This document shows positions 9,758 through 18,943 of a DNA stretch of 64,000 nucleotides, piece after piece. This DNA is from Streptomyces justiciae (GTDB lineage Bacteria > Actinomycetota > Actinomycetes > Streptomycetales > Streptomycetaceae): NCBI RefSeq assembly GCF_015163075.1, contig NZ_JADDXU010000003.1, positions 806,001 through 870,000 on the forward strand, read 5' to 3'. The notes beneath the pieces are model-generated. The model was not told the origin of the DNA. It ran no database searches and saw only the letters and a program-made list of their open reading frames with translations. Made by a program: the position numbers and the translations under genes. Numbering within the stretch: the first letter of the stretch is position 1; each line of letters begins with the position of its first letter.

Positions 9758-9829
9758 AGCGGGTGACAGGAATTGCACACTGCGCCTTCCCCCTGGAAGG
9801 GGGATGTTCTGCTACTGAACTACACCCGC
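9758..9829 (-). tRNA. tRNA-Gly(UCC) with non-canonical D- and T-arms
   Basis: 72 nt, CCA not encoded. Acceptor GCGGGTG/CACCCGC and anticodon stem TCCCC/GGGGA with loop CTTCCAG (anticodon UCC) are sound. The D-loop is only AGTAGCA and lacks the G18G19 pair. The T-loop reads TGCAATT instead of TTCRANN, so U55 is G, and the T-stem pairs only if one U is bulged (GCAGTG with CCTGT). The two tertiary pairs that build the tRNA elbow therefore cannot form normally. Staphylococcal tRNA-Gly genes that feed peptidoglycan synthesis show, as I recall, the same GUGCAA T-loop and loss of GG. It lies between the Lsr2-like gene and tRNA-Gly(GCC). Confidence 0.88.
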
Positions 9830-9952
9830 ATGTACTCCGTGGGCTGGGCTTTTCCGTCCCCGCCCCTCGGCGTGCTCCAGACTCTAGCCGACCAGGAGGG
9901 GTGCAGCGCAAGTCGGTTGTCCCGAGGGGCGGGTGACCGGGCGTCGACGGGG

Positions 9953-10270
9953 CTACTGCGCCTCGGCGAACGCCTCGTAGACCTTCTTGGGGATGCGGCC
10001 GCGGGCCGGCACGTCCATCTTGTTCGCCTGGGCCCAGGCGCGGACCGCCGCCGGGTCGGGAGCGACCTCGGTCTGCTTGTACGCCTTGCCGGACCGGGAA
10101 CGCTTCCGGCCGGCTTCCACGTAGGGCTCGAGGGCCTTACGCAGTTTCTTGGCATTCGCTTGATTCAGGTCGATCTCGTACGACTTGCCGTCGAGTCCGA
10201 AGGCGATCGTTTCCGCCGCTTCCGAGCCGTCGATGTCGTCAAAGAGAGTGACCACGACCTTCTGCGCCAC
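9953..10270 (-). CDS. lsrL: Lsr2-family nucleoid-associated protein (LsrL-like paralogue)
   Basis: 105 residues from a GTG start. The N-terminal dimerization domain (MAQKVVVTLFDDIDGSEA...) and a C-terminal DNA-binding half with VRAWAQANKMDVPARGRIP match Lsr2, the AT-hook-like H-NS analogue that silences AT-rich DNA in actinobacteria. Lsr2 proper ends RAWA..NG..VS.RGRI; here the RGR minor-groove motif is ARGRIP. Streptomyces carry Lsr2 and a paralogue, LsrL, which from memory lies beside purSQL; the position here suggests this is the paralogue. The intergenic region upstream is relatively AT-rich. Confidence 0.85.
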   Translation of the reverse strand: MAQKVVVTLFDDIDGSEAAETIAFGLDGKSYEIDLNQANAKKLRKALEPYVEAGRKRSRSGKAYKQTEVAPDPAAVRAWAQANKMDVPARGRIPKKVYEAFAEAQ

Positions 10271-10562
10271 GAATATCGGTCCCTTCGTACGGCACTTGCC
10301 AATTCATTTGTACAGTGCCCGGCAATGCAATGTGAAGCCCGACTAAATCCTTTGGCGTGTCCGAGCGCAATAGGTATCGGGTGTCGATCGCGGATCTTTC
10401 CTGGAAATTTTGGTGAACGCCGCTCCCGATACCGGATCGTGACTGCGGTCACGTAGCTTCCTACAAGTCAACGCGCGTAGAAATTTTGTGCGGGTAGTCT
10501 GAAGGTGCCTGTTGGAGGACACCTGCAGGAACCTTGCTCAGCACCACACACCGGGAGTGCCA
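10271..10562. promoter_or_regulatory. Divergent promoter region, lsrL-like gene / purSQL
   Basis: 292 bases between divergently read genes, with locally raised A+T. It has a wide inverted repeat (GGTATCGGG at 10373-10381 and CCCGATACC at 10425-10433) and a tighter one (CGTGAC-TGCG-GTCACG, 10438-10453). Either could be an operator. A -10-like TAGTCT at 10495-10500 precedes the purS leader. No PurR box is recognised by eye. Both the repeats and the -10 are candidates only. Confidence 0.4.
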
Positions 10563-10826
10563 GTGGCACGCGTCGTAGTCGACGTCATGCTCAAGCCGGA
10601 GATCCTCGACCCCCAGGGCCAGGCGGTGCAGCGCGCACTGCCGCGTCTGGGTTTCGAAGGCATCTCGGACGTCCGTCAGGGAAAGCGTTTCGAACTGGAA
10701 GTTGACGGGCCGGTCGACGAGGCCGCGCTCGCCCGCATCCATGATCTTGCGGAATCCTTCCTCGCCAACACCGTGATCGAGGACTTCACGGTGAAGGTGG
10801 AAGAAGTCGCGGAGGCCGCGAAGTGA
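10563..10826 (+). CDS. purS: Phosphoribosylformylglycinamidine synthase subunit PurS
   Basis: 87 residues from GTG 10563, with GGGAG just upstream; an in-frame GTG at 10557 lies inside the ribosome site and is less likely. Sequence [18 protein letters not shown] and [20 protein letters not shown] are typical of PurS, the small scaffold that lets PurQ and PurL form the FGAM synthase complex. Its stop overlaps the purQ start (GTGA, 10823-10826), so the three genes are co-translated. Confidence 0.97.
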   Translation: MARVVVDVMLKPEILDPQGQAVQRALPRLGFEGISDVRQGKRFELEVDGPVDEAALARIHDLAESFLANTVIEDFTVKVEEVAEAAK

Positions 10827-11503
10827 CCGCTCGTATTGGCGTCGTCACTTTCCCGGGGAGTCTCGACGACCGGGACACCCAGCGCGCGATCCGCCTCGCG
10901 GGCGCCGAACCGGTCGCCCTCTGGCACAAGGACAAGGACCTCCACCAGGTGGACGCGGTCGTCCTCCCGGGTGGTTTCTCCTACGGCGACTATCTGCGGG
11001 CCGGCGCCATCTCCCGCTTCTCGCCGGTGATGGAGACGGTCATCGAGCAGGCGAAGGCCGGCCTCCCGGTCCTCGGCATCTGCAACGGCTTCCAGATCCT
11101 CACGGAGGCCCACCTCCTCCCGGGCGGGATGCTCGGCAACGACCACCTGCACTTCATCTGCCGCGACCAGAAGCTGCGGGTGGAGAACACCTCCAGTGCG
11201 TGGACGGTCGACTACAGCGCGGGCCAGGAGATCCACATCCCGCTGAAGAACATGGACGGCCGGTACGTCGCCGACGAGTACACCCTCGACAAGCTCGAGG
11301 CCGAGGGCCGCGTCGCCTTCCGGTACGTCGACTTCAACCCGAACGGCTCGCTGCGCGACATCGCCGGCATCACCAACGAGGCCGGCAACGTCGTGGGCCT
11401 CATGCCGCACCCGGAGCACGCCGTCGAGCCGCTCATCGGGTCGGGCCGCACCGACGGCCTCCCCTTCTTCACCTCGATCCTCAAGAAGCTGGTCAACGCA
11501 TGA
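10823..11503 (+). CDS. purQ: Phosphoribosylformylglycinamidine synthase, glutaminase subunit PurQ
   Basis: 226 residues. A class-I glutamine amidotransferase that supplies ammonia to PurL. Nucleophile Cys in [13 protein letters not shown] and the His/Glu pair in [11 protein letters not shown] are present, as is the oxyanion strand [17 protein letters not shown]. The GTG start overlaps purS by four bases, and the stop overlaps the purL ATG (ATGA at 11500-11503). Confidence 0.98.
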   Translation: MTARIGVVTFPGSLDDRDTQRAIRLAGAEPVALWHKDKDLHQVDAVVLPGGFSYGDYLRAGAISRFSPVMETVIEQAKAGLPVLGICNGFQILTEAHLLPGGMLGNDHLHFICRDQKLRVENTSSAWTVDYSAGQEIHIPLKNMDGRYVADEYTLDKLEAEGRVAFRYVDFNPNGSLRDIAGITNEAGNVVGLMPHPEHAVEPLIGSGRTDGLPFFTSILKKLVNA

Positions 11504-13758
11504 GCCGGACGCCTCTGGACACGGTCGAGCACGCGGCCGCGACCCCCGACGTCGAGCTGCCCTGGGCCGAACTCGGTCTGAAGAAGGACGAGTACGAGCG
11601 GGTCGTGGAGATCCTCGGCCGCCGGCCCACCGGTGCCGAGCTCGCCATGTACTCGGTCATGTGGTCCGAGCACTGCTCCTACAAGTCCTCCAAGGTCCAC
11701 CTCCGCCAGTTCGGCGAGAAGGCCCCCCAGTCCGACGCCATGCTCGTCGGCATCGGCGAGAACGCCGGTGTCGTCGACGTCGGCCAGGGCTACGCGGTCA
11801 CCTTCAAGGTCGAGTCGCACAACCACCCGTCGTACGTCGAGCCCTACCAGGGTGCGGCCACCGGCGTGGGCGGCATCGTGCGCGACATCATCGCGATGGG
11901 CGCTCGCCCGGTCGCGGTCGTCGACCCGCTGCGCATGGGTGCGGCCGACCACCCCGACACCAAGCGCGTCCTGCCGGGCGTCGTCGCCGGCATCGGCGGC
12001 TACGGCAACTGCCTGGGCCTGCCCAACATCGGCGGCGAGGTCGTCTTCGACGCCTGCTACCAGGGCAACCCGCTGGTCAACGCCGGCGCCATCGGCGTCA
12101 TGCGGCACGAGGACATCCACCTCGCCAAGGCCTCCGGCGCGGGCAACAAGGTCATCATGTACGGGGCCCGCACGGGCGGCGACGGCATCGGCGGCGCCTC
12201 GATCCTGGCCTCCGAGACCTTCGACGACGCCAAGCCGTCGAAGCGTCCGGCCGTCCAGGTCGGCGACCCCTTCCAGGAGAAGCTGCTCATCGAGTGCACC
12301 CTGGAGGCCTTCAAGGAGAAGCTCGTCGTCGGCATCCAGGATCTGGGCGCCGCCGGAATCTCCTGCGCCACCAGCGAGTTGGCGTCCAACGGCTCGGGCG
12401 GTATGCGCGTCACCCTGGACGACGTCCCGCTGCGTGACTCGACGCTCTCGCCCGAGGAGATCCTCATGAGCGAGTCGCAGGAACGCATGTGCGCGGTCGT
12501 GGAGCCGGAGAAGGTCGACCGCTTCCTGGAGATCTGCGACAAGTGGGACGTCATCGCCACCGTCATCGGTGAGGTCACCGAAGGCGACCGGCTGGAGATC
12601 TTCTGGCACGGCGAGAAGATCGTCGACGTCGACCCGCGCACGGTCGCCCACGAGGGCCCGACCTACGAGCGCCCGTACGCCCGCCCGTCCTGGCAGGACG
12701 AGCTCCAGGCGGACGACGCGAACAAGCTGCCGCGCCCGGCGACCTCGCAGGAGCTGAAGGACCAGGTCCTGAAGCTGGTGGCATCGCCCAACCAGGCCTC
12801 CAAGAAGTGGATCACTTCTCAGTACGACCACTTCGTACAGGGCAACACCGTCCTCGCCCAGCCCGAGGACTCCGGCATGATCCGCATCGACGAGGAGACC
12901 GGCCTCGGCGTCGCCATCGCCACCGACGGCAACGGCCGCTACGCCAAGCTCGACCCGTACACGGGCGCGCAGCTGGCGCTGGCGGAGGCGTACCGCAACG
13001 TGGCGACGACCGGTGCCAAGCCGCTCGCCGTCTCGGACTGCCTGAACTTCGGCTCGCCCGAGGACCCGGCGGTCATGTGGCAGTTCGCGGAGGCCGTGCG
13101 CGGTCTTGCGGACGGCTGCCTCCAGCTCGGCACCCCGGTGACCGGCGGCAACGTCTCGCTGTACAACCAGACCGGCGAGGCCGCCATCCACCCGACGCCG
13201 GTCGTCGCCGTCCTCGGTGTCATCGACGACGTAGCCCGCCGCACGCCCGTCGCCTTCCAGGAGGAGGGCCAGCTGCTCTACCTGCTCGGTGACACCCGCG
13301 AGGAGTTCGGCGGCTCGGCCTGGTCCCAGGTCGTCCACGACCACCTCGGCGGTCTGCCCCCGAAGGTGGACCTGGAGCGTGAGCGCCTCCTCGCGGAGAT
13401 CCTGATCTCGGCCTCCCGCGACGGCATGATCGACTCGGCGCACGACCTGTCCGACGGCGGTCTGATCCAGGCGGTCGTGGAGTCGGCGCTGCTCGGCGGC
13501 AAGGGCGCACGTCTGGTCGTACCGGACGGGCTCGACGCCTTCACCTTCCTCTTCTCCGAGTCGGCGGGCCGCGCGGTCGTCGCCGTACCGCGCTCCGAGG
13601 AGGTCCGCTTCAACGACATGTGCGGTGCGCGGGGCCTGCCGGTCACCCGCATCGGTGTCGTCGACGGCGAAACCGTGGAGATCCAGGGCGAGTTCGCGCT
13701 CTCCCTGGAGGAGCTGAAGAAGGCCCACGAGGAGACGATCCCGGCGCTGCTCGCGTAA
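11500..13758 (+). CDS. purL: Phosphoribosylformylglycinamidine synthase, synthetase subunit PurL
   Basis: 752 residues, the length of the short PurL type that works with separate PurS and PurQ. Converts FGAR to FGAM with ATP and ammonia. Motifs include [36 protein letters not shown] (phosphate and Mg binding), [13 protein letters not shown] and [15 protein letters not shown]. The ATG start overlaps the purQ stop. A rho-independent hairpin starts 16 bases after the stop, closing the purSQL operon. Confidence 0.98.
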   Translation: MSRTPLDTVEHAAATPDVELPWAELGLKKDEYERVVEILGRRPTGAELAMYSVMWSEHCSYKSSKVHLRQFGEKAPQSDAMLVGIGENAGVVDVGQGYAVTFKVESHNHPSYVEPYQGAATGVGGIVRDIIAMGARPVAVVDPLRMGAADHPDTKRVLPGVVAGIGGYGNCLGLPNIGGEVVFDACYQGNPLVNAGAIGVMRHEDIHLAKASGAGNKVIMYGARTGGDGIGGASILASETFDDAKPSKRPAVQVGDPFQEKLLIECTLEAFKEKLVVGIQDLGAAGISCATSELASNGSGGMRVTLDDVPLRDSTLSPEEILMSESQERMCAVVEPEKVDRFLEICDKWDVIATVIGEVTEGDRLEIFWHGEKIVDVDPRTVAHEGPTYERPYARPSWQDELQADDANKLPRPATSQELKDQVLKLVASPNQASKKWITSQYDHFVQGNTVLAQPEDSGMIRIDEETGLGVAIATDGNGRYAKLDPYTGAQLALAEAYRNVATTGAKPLAVSDCLNFGSPEDPAVMWQFAEAVRGLADGCLQLGTPVTGGNVSLYNQTGEAAIHPTPVVAVLGVIDDVARRTPVAFQEEGQLLYLLGDTREEFGGSAWSQVVHDHLGGLPPKVDLERERLLAEILISASRDGMIDSAHDLSDGGLIQAVVESALLGGKGARLVVPDGLDAFTFLFSESAGRAVVAVPRSEEVRFNDMCGARGLPVTRIGVVDGETVEIQGEFALSLEELKKAHEETIPALLA

Positions 13759-13773
13759 TCGGTGATACGCCTG

Positions 13774-13809
13774 TGAAGGCCCCGGTCGTTTCGACGGCCG
13801 GGGCCTTCA
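13774..13809 (+). terminator. Terminator of the purSQL operon
   Basis: TGAAGGCCCCGG (13774-13785) pairs with its complement at 13798-13809 around a 12-base loop. It lies 15 bases after the purL stop. Confidence 0.85.
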
Positions 13810-13857
13810 AGCGTGTTAGCTTCGCCCGGTCATCGGTGATCATGGGGGACGAGGGCG

Positions 13858-15117
13858 ATGGAGTACTGGCGCATACCCGGCCGCGGCGGCAGGCTCAGTG
13901 ACCGGCTCAACCGACTTGTGGTGATCGCCGCGGTGGTCGGAATCGGCGCGGGTGGCTGGGGACTGTGGCTGGAGACAGACGAGGTCCTCGACCGCGCCGA
14001 CAGCCGGGAGAAGATCACGCGGGCCTGCCAGGGGCTGGTCGACCCGGACCGGGTCCTCGGGCTGAACGACGGTACCGACAGGGCCCGGCCGGGCAGCAGC
14101 GCGGACGACGTCATGTTCGACCTCGACGACATGTCCACTCCGCTGGCCACGATGCCCACGGAGTGCGTGATCTACCGGGTGGGCGACCCGGGCACCTCGT
14201 ACAACCACTTCGCGCTGTCGGTGTGGGCCACCCCGTCCGACGACTACGCGCAGATCGCCGACGGCTGGGACGACCCGTTCGACGCGCGGACCCGGCGTGG
14301 GGACGACGACGTCACGCGCGAGGCCTCCCGGAGCCCCGCGTACCCGCTGGGCGACGGACGGCTCGGGACGTACGGGGATCGCAGCGTGTCCGTGAAGGCC
14401 TTCTGCGCGAACGAGCCCGAGGACAAGACCTCGATCGACGTGCAGGCGACCGCCCTGTACGCCGACGACGACACCCCTCTCTCCGACGCCGACCGCCGCA
14501 CCCTCGCCGAACTCGCCCGCACCGCAGCCGAACGGGCCGCGGCGAAGACGGGCTGTACGACCGAGCTACCCGCCCTCCCCACCGAACTCCCCGCTCCCAG
14601 CGCCCGGTTGACGCCCGCCGGCAAGGCGAAGGGCACCTGCGCCTGGTACGCCGACCAGCGCGGCGGACGCCTTCCCGACCGTGCCCTCGGCGCCCCGATC
14701 GGCGCCCGCGTCTCCGAGGAGAGCTGCCTGCTCGCGGTGAGCGGGGAGAAGGCGAGCGAGATCTGGTACGGACTCAGCGACAAGGAGCGCGGGGACAGCA
14801 GCGAGCCGTACACGCCCTGGTGGCTGGAGGCCGAGTCGTTCTTCGGGGACGAGGCCGGCGAGGTCGTCGCCGAGGGCATCGGCACCGACCAGCGCCACCT
14901 CGACCCCGGCACGGCGGGCGTCGACACCGAGGCCGACGTCTGGTGGGCGTCCTCCACCTGTGGCGGCGAGCCCGCCGTCCACACCCTGAGCGTCCAGTAC
15001 CCGTACGAGAAGTACATCCGCCCCCACCTCCGCGCGCTGTTCCAGGCGTACGTCGACGATGTCGCCGCCCGCCGGGACTGCACGGGCCTGAAGTTCCCCA
15101 CGGACTTCAGTTCGTGA
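13858..15117 (+). CDS. Membrane-anchored extracytoplasmic protein, unknown function
   Basis: 419 residues from ATG 13858. A short basic N-terminus is followed by one hydrophobic segment (about 21-40) and a long exported part. The exported part looks duplicated: each half begins with a Cys near its start (ITRACQGL; KGTCAWYA), has a central Cys (TECVIYRVG; EESCLLAV) and ends with another (KAFCANEP to TGC; SSTCGGEP to RDC). This suggests two copies of a disulfide-bonded domain. I do not recognise the family; it looks like a Streptomyces-specific secreted or anchored protein. Its last 11 bases overlap the convergent MFS gene. Confidence 0.75.
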   Translation: MEYWRIPGRGGRLSDRLNRLVVIAAVVGIGAGGWGLWLETDEVLDRADSREKITRACQGLVDPDRVLGLNDGTDRARPGSSADDVMFDLDDMSTPLATMPTECVIYRVGDPGTSYNHFALSVWATPSDDYAQIADGWDDPFDARTRRGDDDVTREASRSPAYPLGDGRLGTYGDRSVSVKAFCANEPEDKTSIDVQATALYADDDTPLSDADRRTLAELARTAAERAAAKTGCTTELPALPTELPAPSARLTPAGKAKGTCAWYADQRGGRLPDRALGAPIGARVSEESCLLAVSGEKASEIWYGLSDKERGDSSEPYTPWWLEAESFFGDEAGEVVAEGIGTDQRHLDPGTAGVDTEADVWWASSTCGGEPAVHTLSVQYPYEKYIRPHLRALFQAYVDDVAARRDCTGLKFPTDFSS

Positions 15118-16537
15118 CGGGTACCGGCGTCGCGACGGGTTCCGTGGGCGCCGGCCTCGGCAGCCGCAGCGCCAGCACCACCCCGAGCCCCATCAGCCCG
15201 GCCCCGCACAGGAACACCGCGTCCATGGCGGAGACGTACGAGGTCATGTCCGTGCCGTCGCTCAGCCTGCTGATCAGGGTGCCGAACAGGGCGGCGCCCA
15301 GGGCCGTGCCGAGGGTCTGGAAGAAGCGGATGCCGGTCGTGGCGACCCCGAGCTGGTGGCGGGGTGCCGCGTATTGCACGAGCTGGATGAGCTGGCCGAT
15401 CAGCTGACCGAACCCGGCGCCGACGAGGAGCAGTTCGGCGCGCAGCCACCACAGTGAGGTGCCGGTGCCGGTCGTGGCCAGGAGCAGGAAGGCGACCGCC
15501 GTGACGGCCGAGCCGGTGATCACGAACGTCCGCTCGGACCAGCCGCGTTCGGTGAGCTTGCCGGTGACGATGCCGACCACGGTCATGCCGATCGCCATGG
15601 GGATGAGGTACAGGCCCGCCGAGGAGGTCGCGATGCCGCGGACGACCTGGAGATAGACCATCACGTAGTACATCGAGCCGACCATGGCCGCGCCGACGAG
15701 TCCCTGGATGACGAAGCCCCAGCGCAGCTCCGGGACCCGGAACATGGACAGCGGCAGGATCGGTTCGGCGGCGGTGCTCTGGCGGTGCAGGAAGAGCGCG
15801 AGGGAGGCCGCCGAGGCCAGCGCCAGCCCGATGACCTGCGGGGACGTCCAGTCGTACGTCTTGCCGCCCCACTCGGTGACCAGCAGCAGCGTGGTGGAAA
15901 AGGCGGCGGCGAGGGCCGCGCCGAGGAAGTCGATGCGGTGCCGCTCGGTGTGCCGGGGGAGTTTGAGGACGAGCGCGGCGAGGGCGAGGACCGCGACGCC
16001 GATGGGCAGGTTGACGTAGAAGATCCACCGCCAGCTCGCGTGGTCCGACAGCACGCCGCCGATCCACGGACCGAGCGCCATGCCGCCGCCCGCGACGATG
16101 CCGCCCATGCCGGCGCCCTTGCTGTCCTTCTCCTTGCCGGGCCCCTTGAGCTGGGCGATCACCACCATCGTCACGCTCATCAGCCCGCCGGCGCCGATGC
16201 CCTGCACCGCCCGGGCGGCGATCAGCTGCCCGATCGACTGGGCGGCGCCGCACAGCGCCGAGCCGAACAGGAAGGTGCCGACGGCCCCGAGGAAGACCTG
16301 CTTGGCGCCGAGGGTGTCGCACAGCTTGCCGTAGAGCGGCAGCACCGCGGCCGAGGCCAGCGAGAAGGCGCTGACCAGCCACGGGATCTTGTCGATGCCG
16401 TGGGCGGGGTCGAGGTCCCGGACGATCGGGACGGTCGCCGCGGACACGATCTGCATGTCCAGGACGGCCAGCACGATCGTGGCGAGGCAGACGAGGAAGC
16501 CGATCTTGCGCTGGGTTTCGGTCATGGGCAGCACCAT
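15107..16537 (-). CDS. MFS drug-efflux transporter, DHA2 (EmrB/QacA) type
   Basis: 476 residues, about 14 hydrophobic segments. The N-terminal half contains FLVCLATIVLAVLDMQIVSA, the loop motif PLYGKLCDTLGAKQVFL and RAVQGIGAGGLMS, all typical of proton-driven multidrug exporters. An alternative start (MTETQRKIGF) lies at 16525; no clear ribosome site separates the two. Divergent from a TetR gene across 82 bases, the standard arrangement for a locally repressed efflux pump. The stop lies inside the end of the convergent gene. Confidence 0.93.
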   Translation of the reverse strand: MVLPMTETQRKIGFLVCLATIVLAVLDMQIVSAATVPIVRDLDPAHGIDKIPWLVSAFSLASAAVLPLYGKLCDTLGAKQVFLGAVGTFLFGSALCGAAQSIGQLIAARAVQGIGAGGLMSVTMVVIAQLKGPGKEKDSKGAGMGGIVAGGGMALGPWIGGVLSDHASWRWIFYVNLPIGVAVLALAALVLKLPRHTERHRIDFLGAALAAAFSTTLLLVTEWGGKTYDWTSPQVIGLALASAASLALFLHRQSTAAEPILPLSMFRVPELRWGFVIQGLVGAAMVGSMYYVMVYLQVVRGIATSSAGLYLIPMAIGMTVVGIVTGKLTERGWSERTFVITGSAVTAVAFLLLATTGTGTSLWWLRAELLLVGAGFGQLIGQLIQLVQYAAPRHQLGVATTGIRFFQTLGTALGAALFGTLISRLSDGTDMTSYVSAMDAVFLCGAGLMGLGVVLALRLPRPAPTEPVATPVPVTN

Positions 16538-16619
16538 GCCCGAGAATCATGTACCGAGTCAATGTTTCATCCAGGATCAAATTTCATCTGGGTACATCGA
16601 TGCTTGGTAAGGTGCCGTC
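16538..16619. promoter_or_regulatory. Divergent MFS/TetR promoter with inverted repeats
   Basis: A relatively AT-rich spacer. ATGTACC (16549-16555) and GGTACAT (16591-16597) form a wide inverted repeat, and TTTCAT occurs twice in between. These are plausible operator half-sites for the TetR protein, but no tight palindrome is seen. Confidence 0.45.
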
Positions 16620-17267
16620 ATGGCTTTTGCTGAGGGCATGGGGCTGCGCGAGCGCAAGAAGTTCCAGACGGCGCTGCGGATCTACCGGACCGCGGTGGCG
16701 CTGTTCGACGAGAAGGGCTTCGACGCCGTCTCGGTGCAGGAGATCGCCGACGCCTCCGAGGTCTCCAAGATGACCGTCTTCAACTACTTCGGCACGAAAG
16801 AGGACCTGGTCTTCAAGCCGATGGAGGAGCACTTCCACGACCCGGCCCGCGCGGTGCGCGAGCGTGAGCCCGGCGAGTCGGCGGTGGCGGCCGTACGACG
16901 GCAGTTCCTGGAGATGGTCGAGGCCCGCGACCCCTCGGTCGGCCTGCACTACGAGCCCTTCGCCCGCCGTATCCGCTCGGTCATCATGGCCACGCCCGTC
17001 CTGCGCGAACGGGCCTACCTGTCGGCCGAGAAGGGCGCCCGCGAACTCGCCGACCTGCTCACCGAGGAGACCGGCGACCGCACCCTCGCGCTGATCGCCG
17101 CCACCACCCTCACCTCCGCCCGCCAGGCCCTGGTCGAGGAGCACCACCTGCGCATCGACGCCGGCGAGAGCGTGGACGAGGTCGCCGCCGACGCCGCCGA
17201 ACGGGCCGAGCGCGCCTTCGCGTTGGTGGCAGGGGGCCTCTCCGGATACGCCGTCAGACCGGCCTAG
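16620..17267 (+). CDS. TetR-family transcriptional regulator
   Basis: 215 residues. The N-terminal helix-turn-helix reads VSVQEIADASEVSKMTVFNYFGTKEDLVF (central part of the TetR DNA-binding domain, about residues 36-64). The helical ligand-binding C-terminus is variable as expected. Divergent from the MFS exporter, which it presumably represses until an exported toxic ligand binds. ATG start at 16620, with GGTAAGGTG about 10 bases upstream. Confidence 0.94.
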   Translation: MAFAEGMGLRERKKFQTALRIYRTAVALFDEKGFDAVSVQEIADASEVSKMTVFNYFGTKEDLVFKPMEEHFHDPARAVREREPGESAVAAVRRQFLEMVEARDPSVGLHYEPFARRIRSVIMATPVLRERAYLSAEKGARELADLLTEETGDRTLALIAATTLTSARQALVEEHHLRIDAGESVDEVAADAAERAERAFALVAGGLSGYAVRPA

Positions 17268-17277
17268 GCTGACCCCC

Positions 17278-18075
17278 ATGCCACCGGCCAAGAAGCGCAC
17301 CCGCAGCTACGACCCCGCCAAGATCCGCACCGCGGTGCTCACCCAGTTCGGGAACGTACGACAGGCCGTACGCACCCTCACCCCCGAGCAGCTGGCCGGC
17401 CCCACCCGCCTCGGCGACTGGACCGTCCGCGACCTCGCCGCGCACATCACCATGGCCGTCGGCGCCATCAGCAACGCCCTCGAGGCCGACGAACCGGCGA
17501 AGCGCGCCCTCGCCCTCCTGGACTGGCCCGCCACCACCGCGTCCAGAGGTGCCGACATCGACGACGGCACCCGGCGGCTGGCGCAGGAGAACCCCGACCT
17601 CGACGCCCTCTACGCCCGCACCGAGGAACGCTTCACCCAGAGCCTTGCCCAGGCCCCCGACGACCGCCTCATCGGCAGCCGCACCGGCGCCATGACCCTC
17701 GCCGACTACCTGGTCACCCGGACCGTCGAACTCGTCGTCCACACCGACGACCTGAACGCCGCCGTCCCCGGCCTCGACATCCCCCACGACCGCCAGGCCC
17801 TGGCCGCCTGCACCCGGCTCCTTGCCGACGCGCTCGCCGCCAAGGCCCCCGGCGGCTCGACGGAGGTGCGGATCCCGCCGTACGCCGTCGTGCAGTGCGT
17901 CGAGGGGCTCCGGCACACCCGCGGCACCCCGCCCAACGTCGTCGAGACCGACCCGCTGACCTGGATCAGGCTCGCGACCGGGCGGCTGACCTGGAAGGAC
18001 GCGGTCGAGGACGCCAAGGTGAGCGCGAGCGGGGAACGGGCGGACCTGAGCGGTCTCCTTCCCCTGATGGGGTGA
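17278..18075 (+). CDS. Maleylpyruvate isomerase N-terminal/SCP-like domain protein
   Basis: 265 residues. The first two-thirds fit the DinB-like four-helix bundle of the actinobacterial maleylpyruvate isomerase N-terminal family: VRTLTPEQLAGPTRLGDWTVRDLAAHITM, with a metal-type His in the AHITM helix and HTDDLN later. The last 60 residues (TDPLTWIRLATGRLTWKDAV) resemble a sterol-carrier-like tail. Members are often mycothiol-dependent, but a substrate cannot be assigned. It starts 10 bases after the TetR gene and may be co-transcribed with it. Confidence 0.8.
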   Translation: MPPAKKRTRSYDPAKIRTAVLTQFGNVRQAVRTLTPEQLAGPTRLGDWTVRDLAAHITMAVGAISNALEADEPAKRALALLDWPATTASRGADIDDGTRRLAQENPDLDALYARTEERFTQSLAQAPDDRLIGSRTGAMTLADYLVTRTVELVVHTDDLNAAVPGLDIPHDRQALAACTRLLADALAAKAPGGSTEVRIPPYAVVQCVEGLRHTRGTPPNVVETDPLTWIRLATGRLTWKDAVEDAKVSASGERADLSGLLPLMG

Positions 18076-18113
18076 CCGGGGAACCGGCCTTCCGTCCCAC
18101 CCGTCCCAGCGGC

Positions 18114-18872
18114 ATGGACAAACAGCGAATGACCCTCGCCGTCCTGACCGTCCTCCCGCTCGCCGCGGCCTGCGGAACCGAGCAGGCCGACGGCGGTTCG
18201 GTGGGCGCCGAGCGATCCGTCACCGGCATCCACTGGAGCGTCGAGAGCGTCACCGTGGACGGCACCATCCACCAGGCCCCCGCCGGGGCGAACGTCACCA
18301 TCGAGGACGGGAAGGCGGCCGGCAACTACGGCTGCAACCACTTCAACGCCAAGGTCGCCTTCGAGGACGGGGCCCTCCGGCTCAGCGACACCACGACGAC
18401 CGAGATGGCCTGCGAGGAACGCCCCATGGCCTTCGAGCGGACCCTCGCCCGCACCCTCGCCGGCAGCGCCCTGAAGACCGACGTCACCGACCACCGGCTC
18501 ACCCTCACCACCGACGACGGCGACACCGTCCGCCTCACCGAGGAACCGGACGCCCCGCTGTACGGCACGACATGGGACATCACGTCACCGAGCCCCACCG
18601 GCAAGGCCCGGCTCACCTTCGACAAGAGGACCGGCAAGGTCACCGGCAGCCTCGGCTGCAACAAGGTCACGGCGACCGCCACGGTCAGCGCCGGGCATAT
18701 CACCCTGGGCGCCCCGGCCACCACCCGAATGGTGTGCGACACCTCACTCATGAAGACGGAGAAGAGCCTGCTCGGCTTCTTCGACGGCACGGTGAAGTAC
18801 GCAATCGATCACCGGTCCCTCACGCTGACCAGCGAAAACGGAAAAACCGCCAAAGCGACCGCCGAGAGGTGA
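18114..18872 (+). CDS. Lipoprotein with two META domains
   Basis: 252 residues from ATG 18114. A short signal ends in the lipobox LAAAC, so Cys20 should be lipidated and the protein anchored outside the membrane. Two tandem META domains follow: the first with AGNYGCNHFNAKV and TTTEMACEERPMAFE, the second with TGSLGCNKVTATA and TTRMVCDTSLMKTE. META/HslJ domains are linked to heat-shock or novobiocin tolerance in E. coli; the role here is unknown. The gene lies 38 bases after the previous gene. Confidence 0.85.
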   Translation: MDKQRMTLAVLTVLPLAAACGTEQADGGSVGAERSVTGIHWSVESVTVDGTIHQAPAGANVTIEDGKAAGNYGCNHFNAKVAFEDGALRLSDTTTTEMACEERPMAFERTLARTLAGSALKTDVTDHRLTLTTDDGDTVRLTEEPDAPLYGTTWDITSPSPTGKARLTFDKRTGKVTGSLGCNKVTATATVSAGHITLGAPATTRMVCDTSLMKTEKSLLGFFDGTVKYAIDHRSLTLTSENGKTAKATAER

Positions 18873-18943
18873 TCCACTGGGCGGGCGTCCACCAGGCATT
18901 CCCCAATTCGGACCAGTGGTCGACCTCGCCTACACTCGGGGAC

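Noticed and set aside
11212..13728. 838-codon open frame on the minus strand opposite purL
   Set aside because: Mirror image of a real gene in GC-rich DNA; the protein is low complexity and has no family features, and the plus-strand purL is unambiguous.
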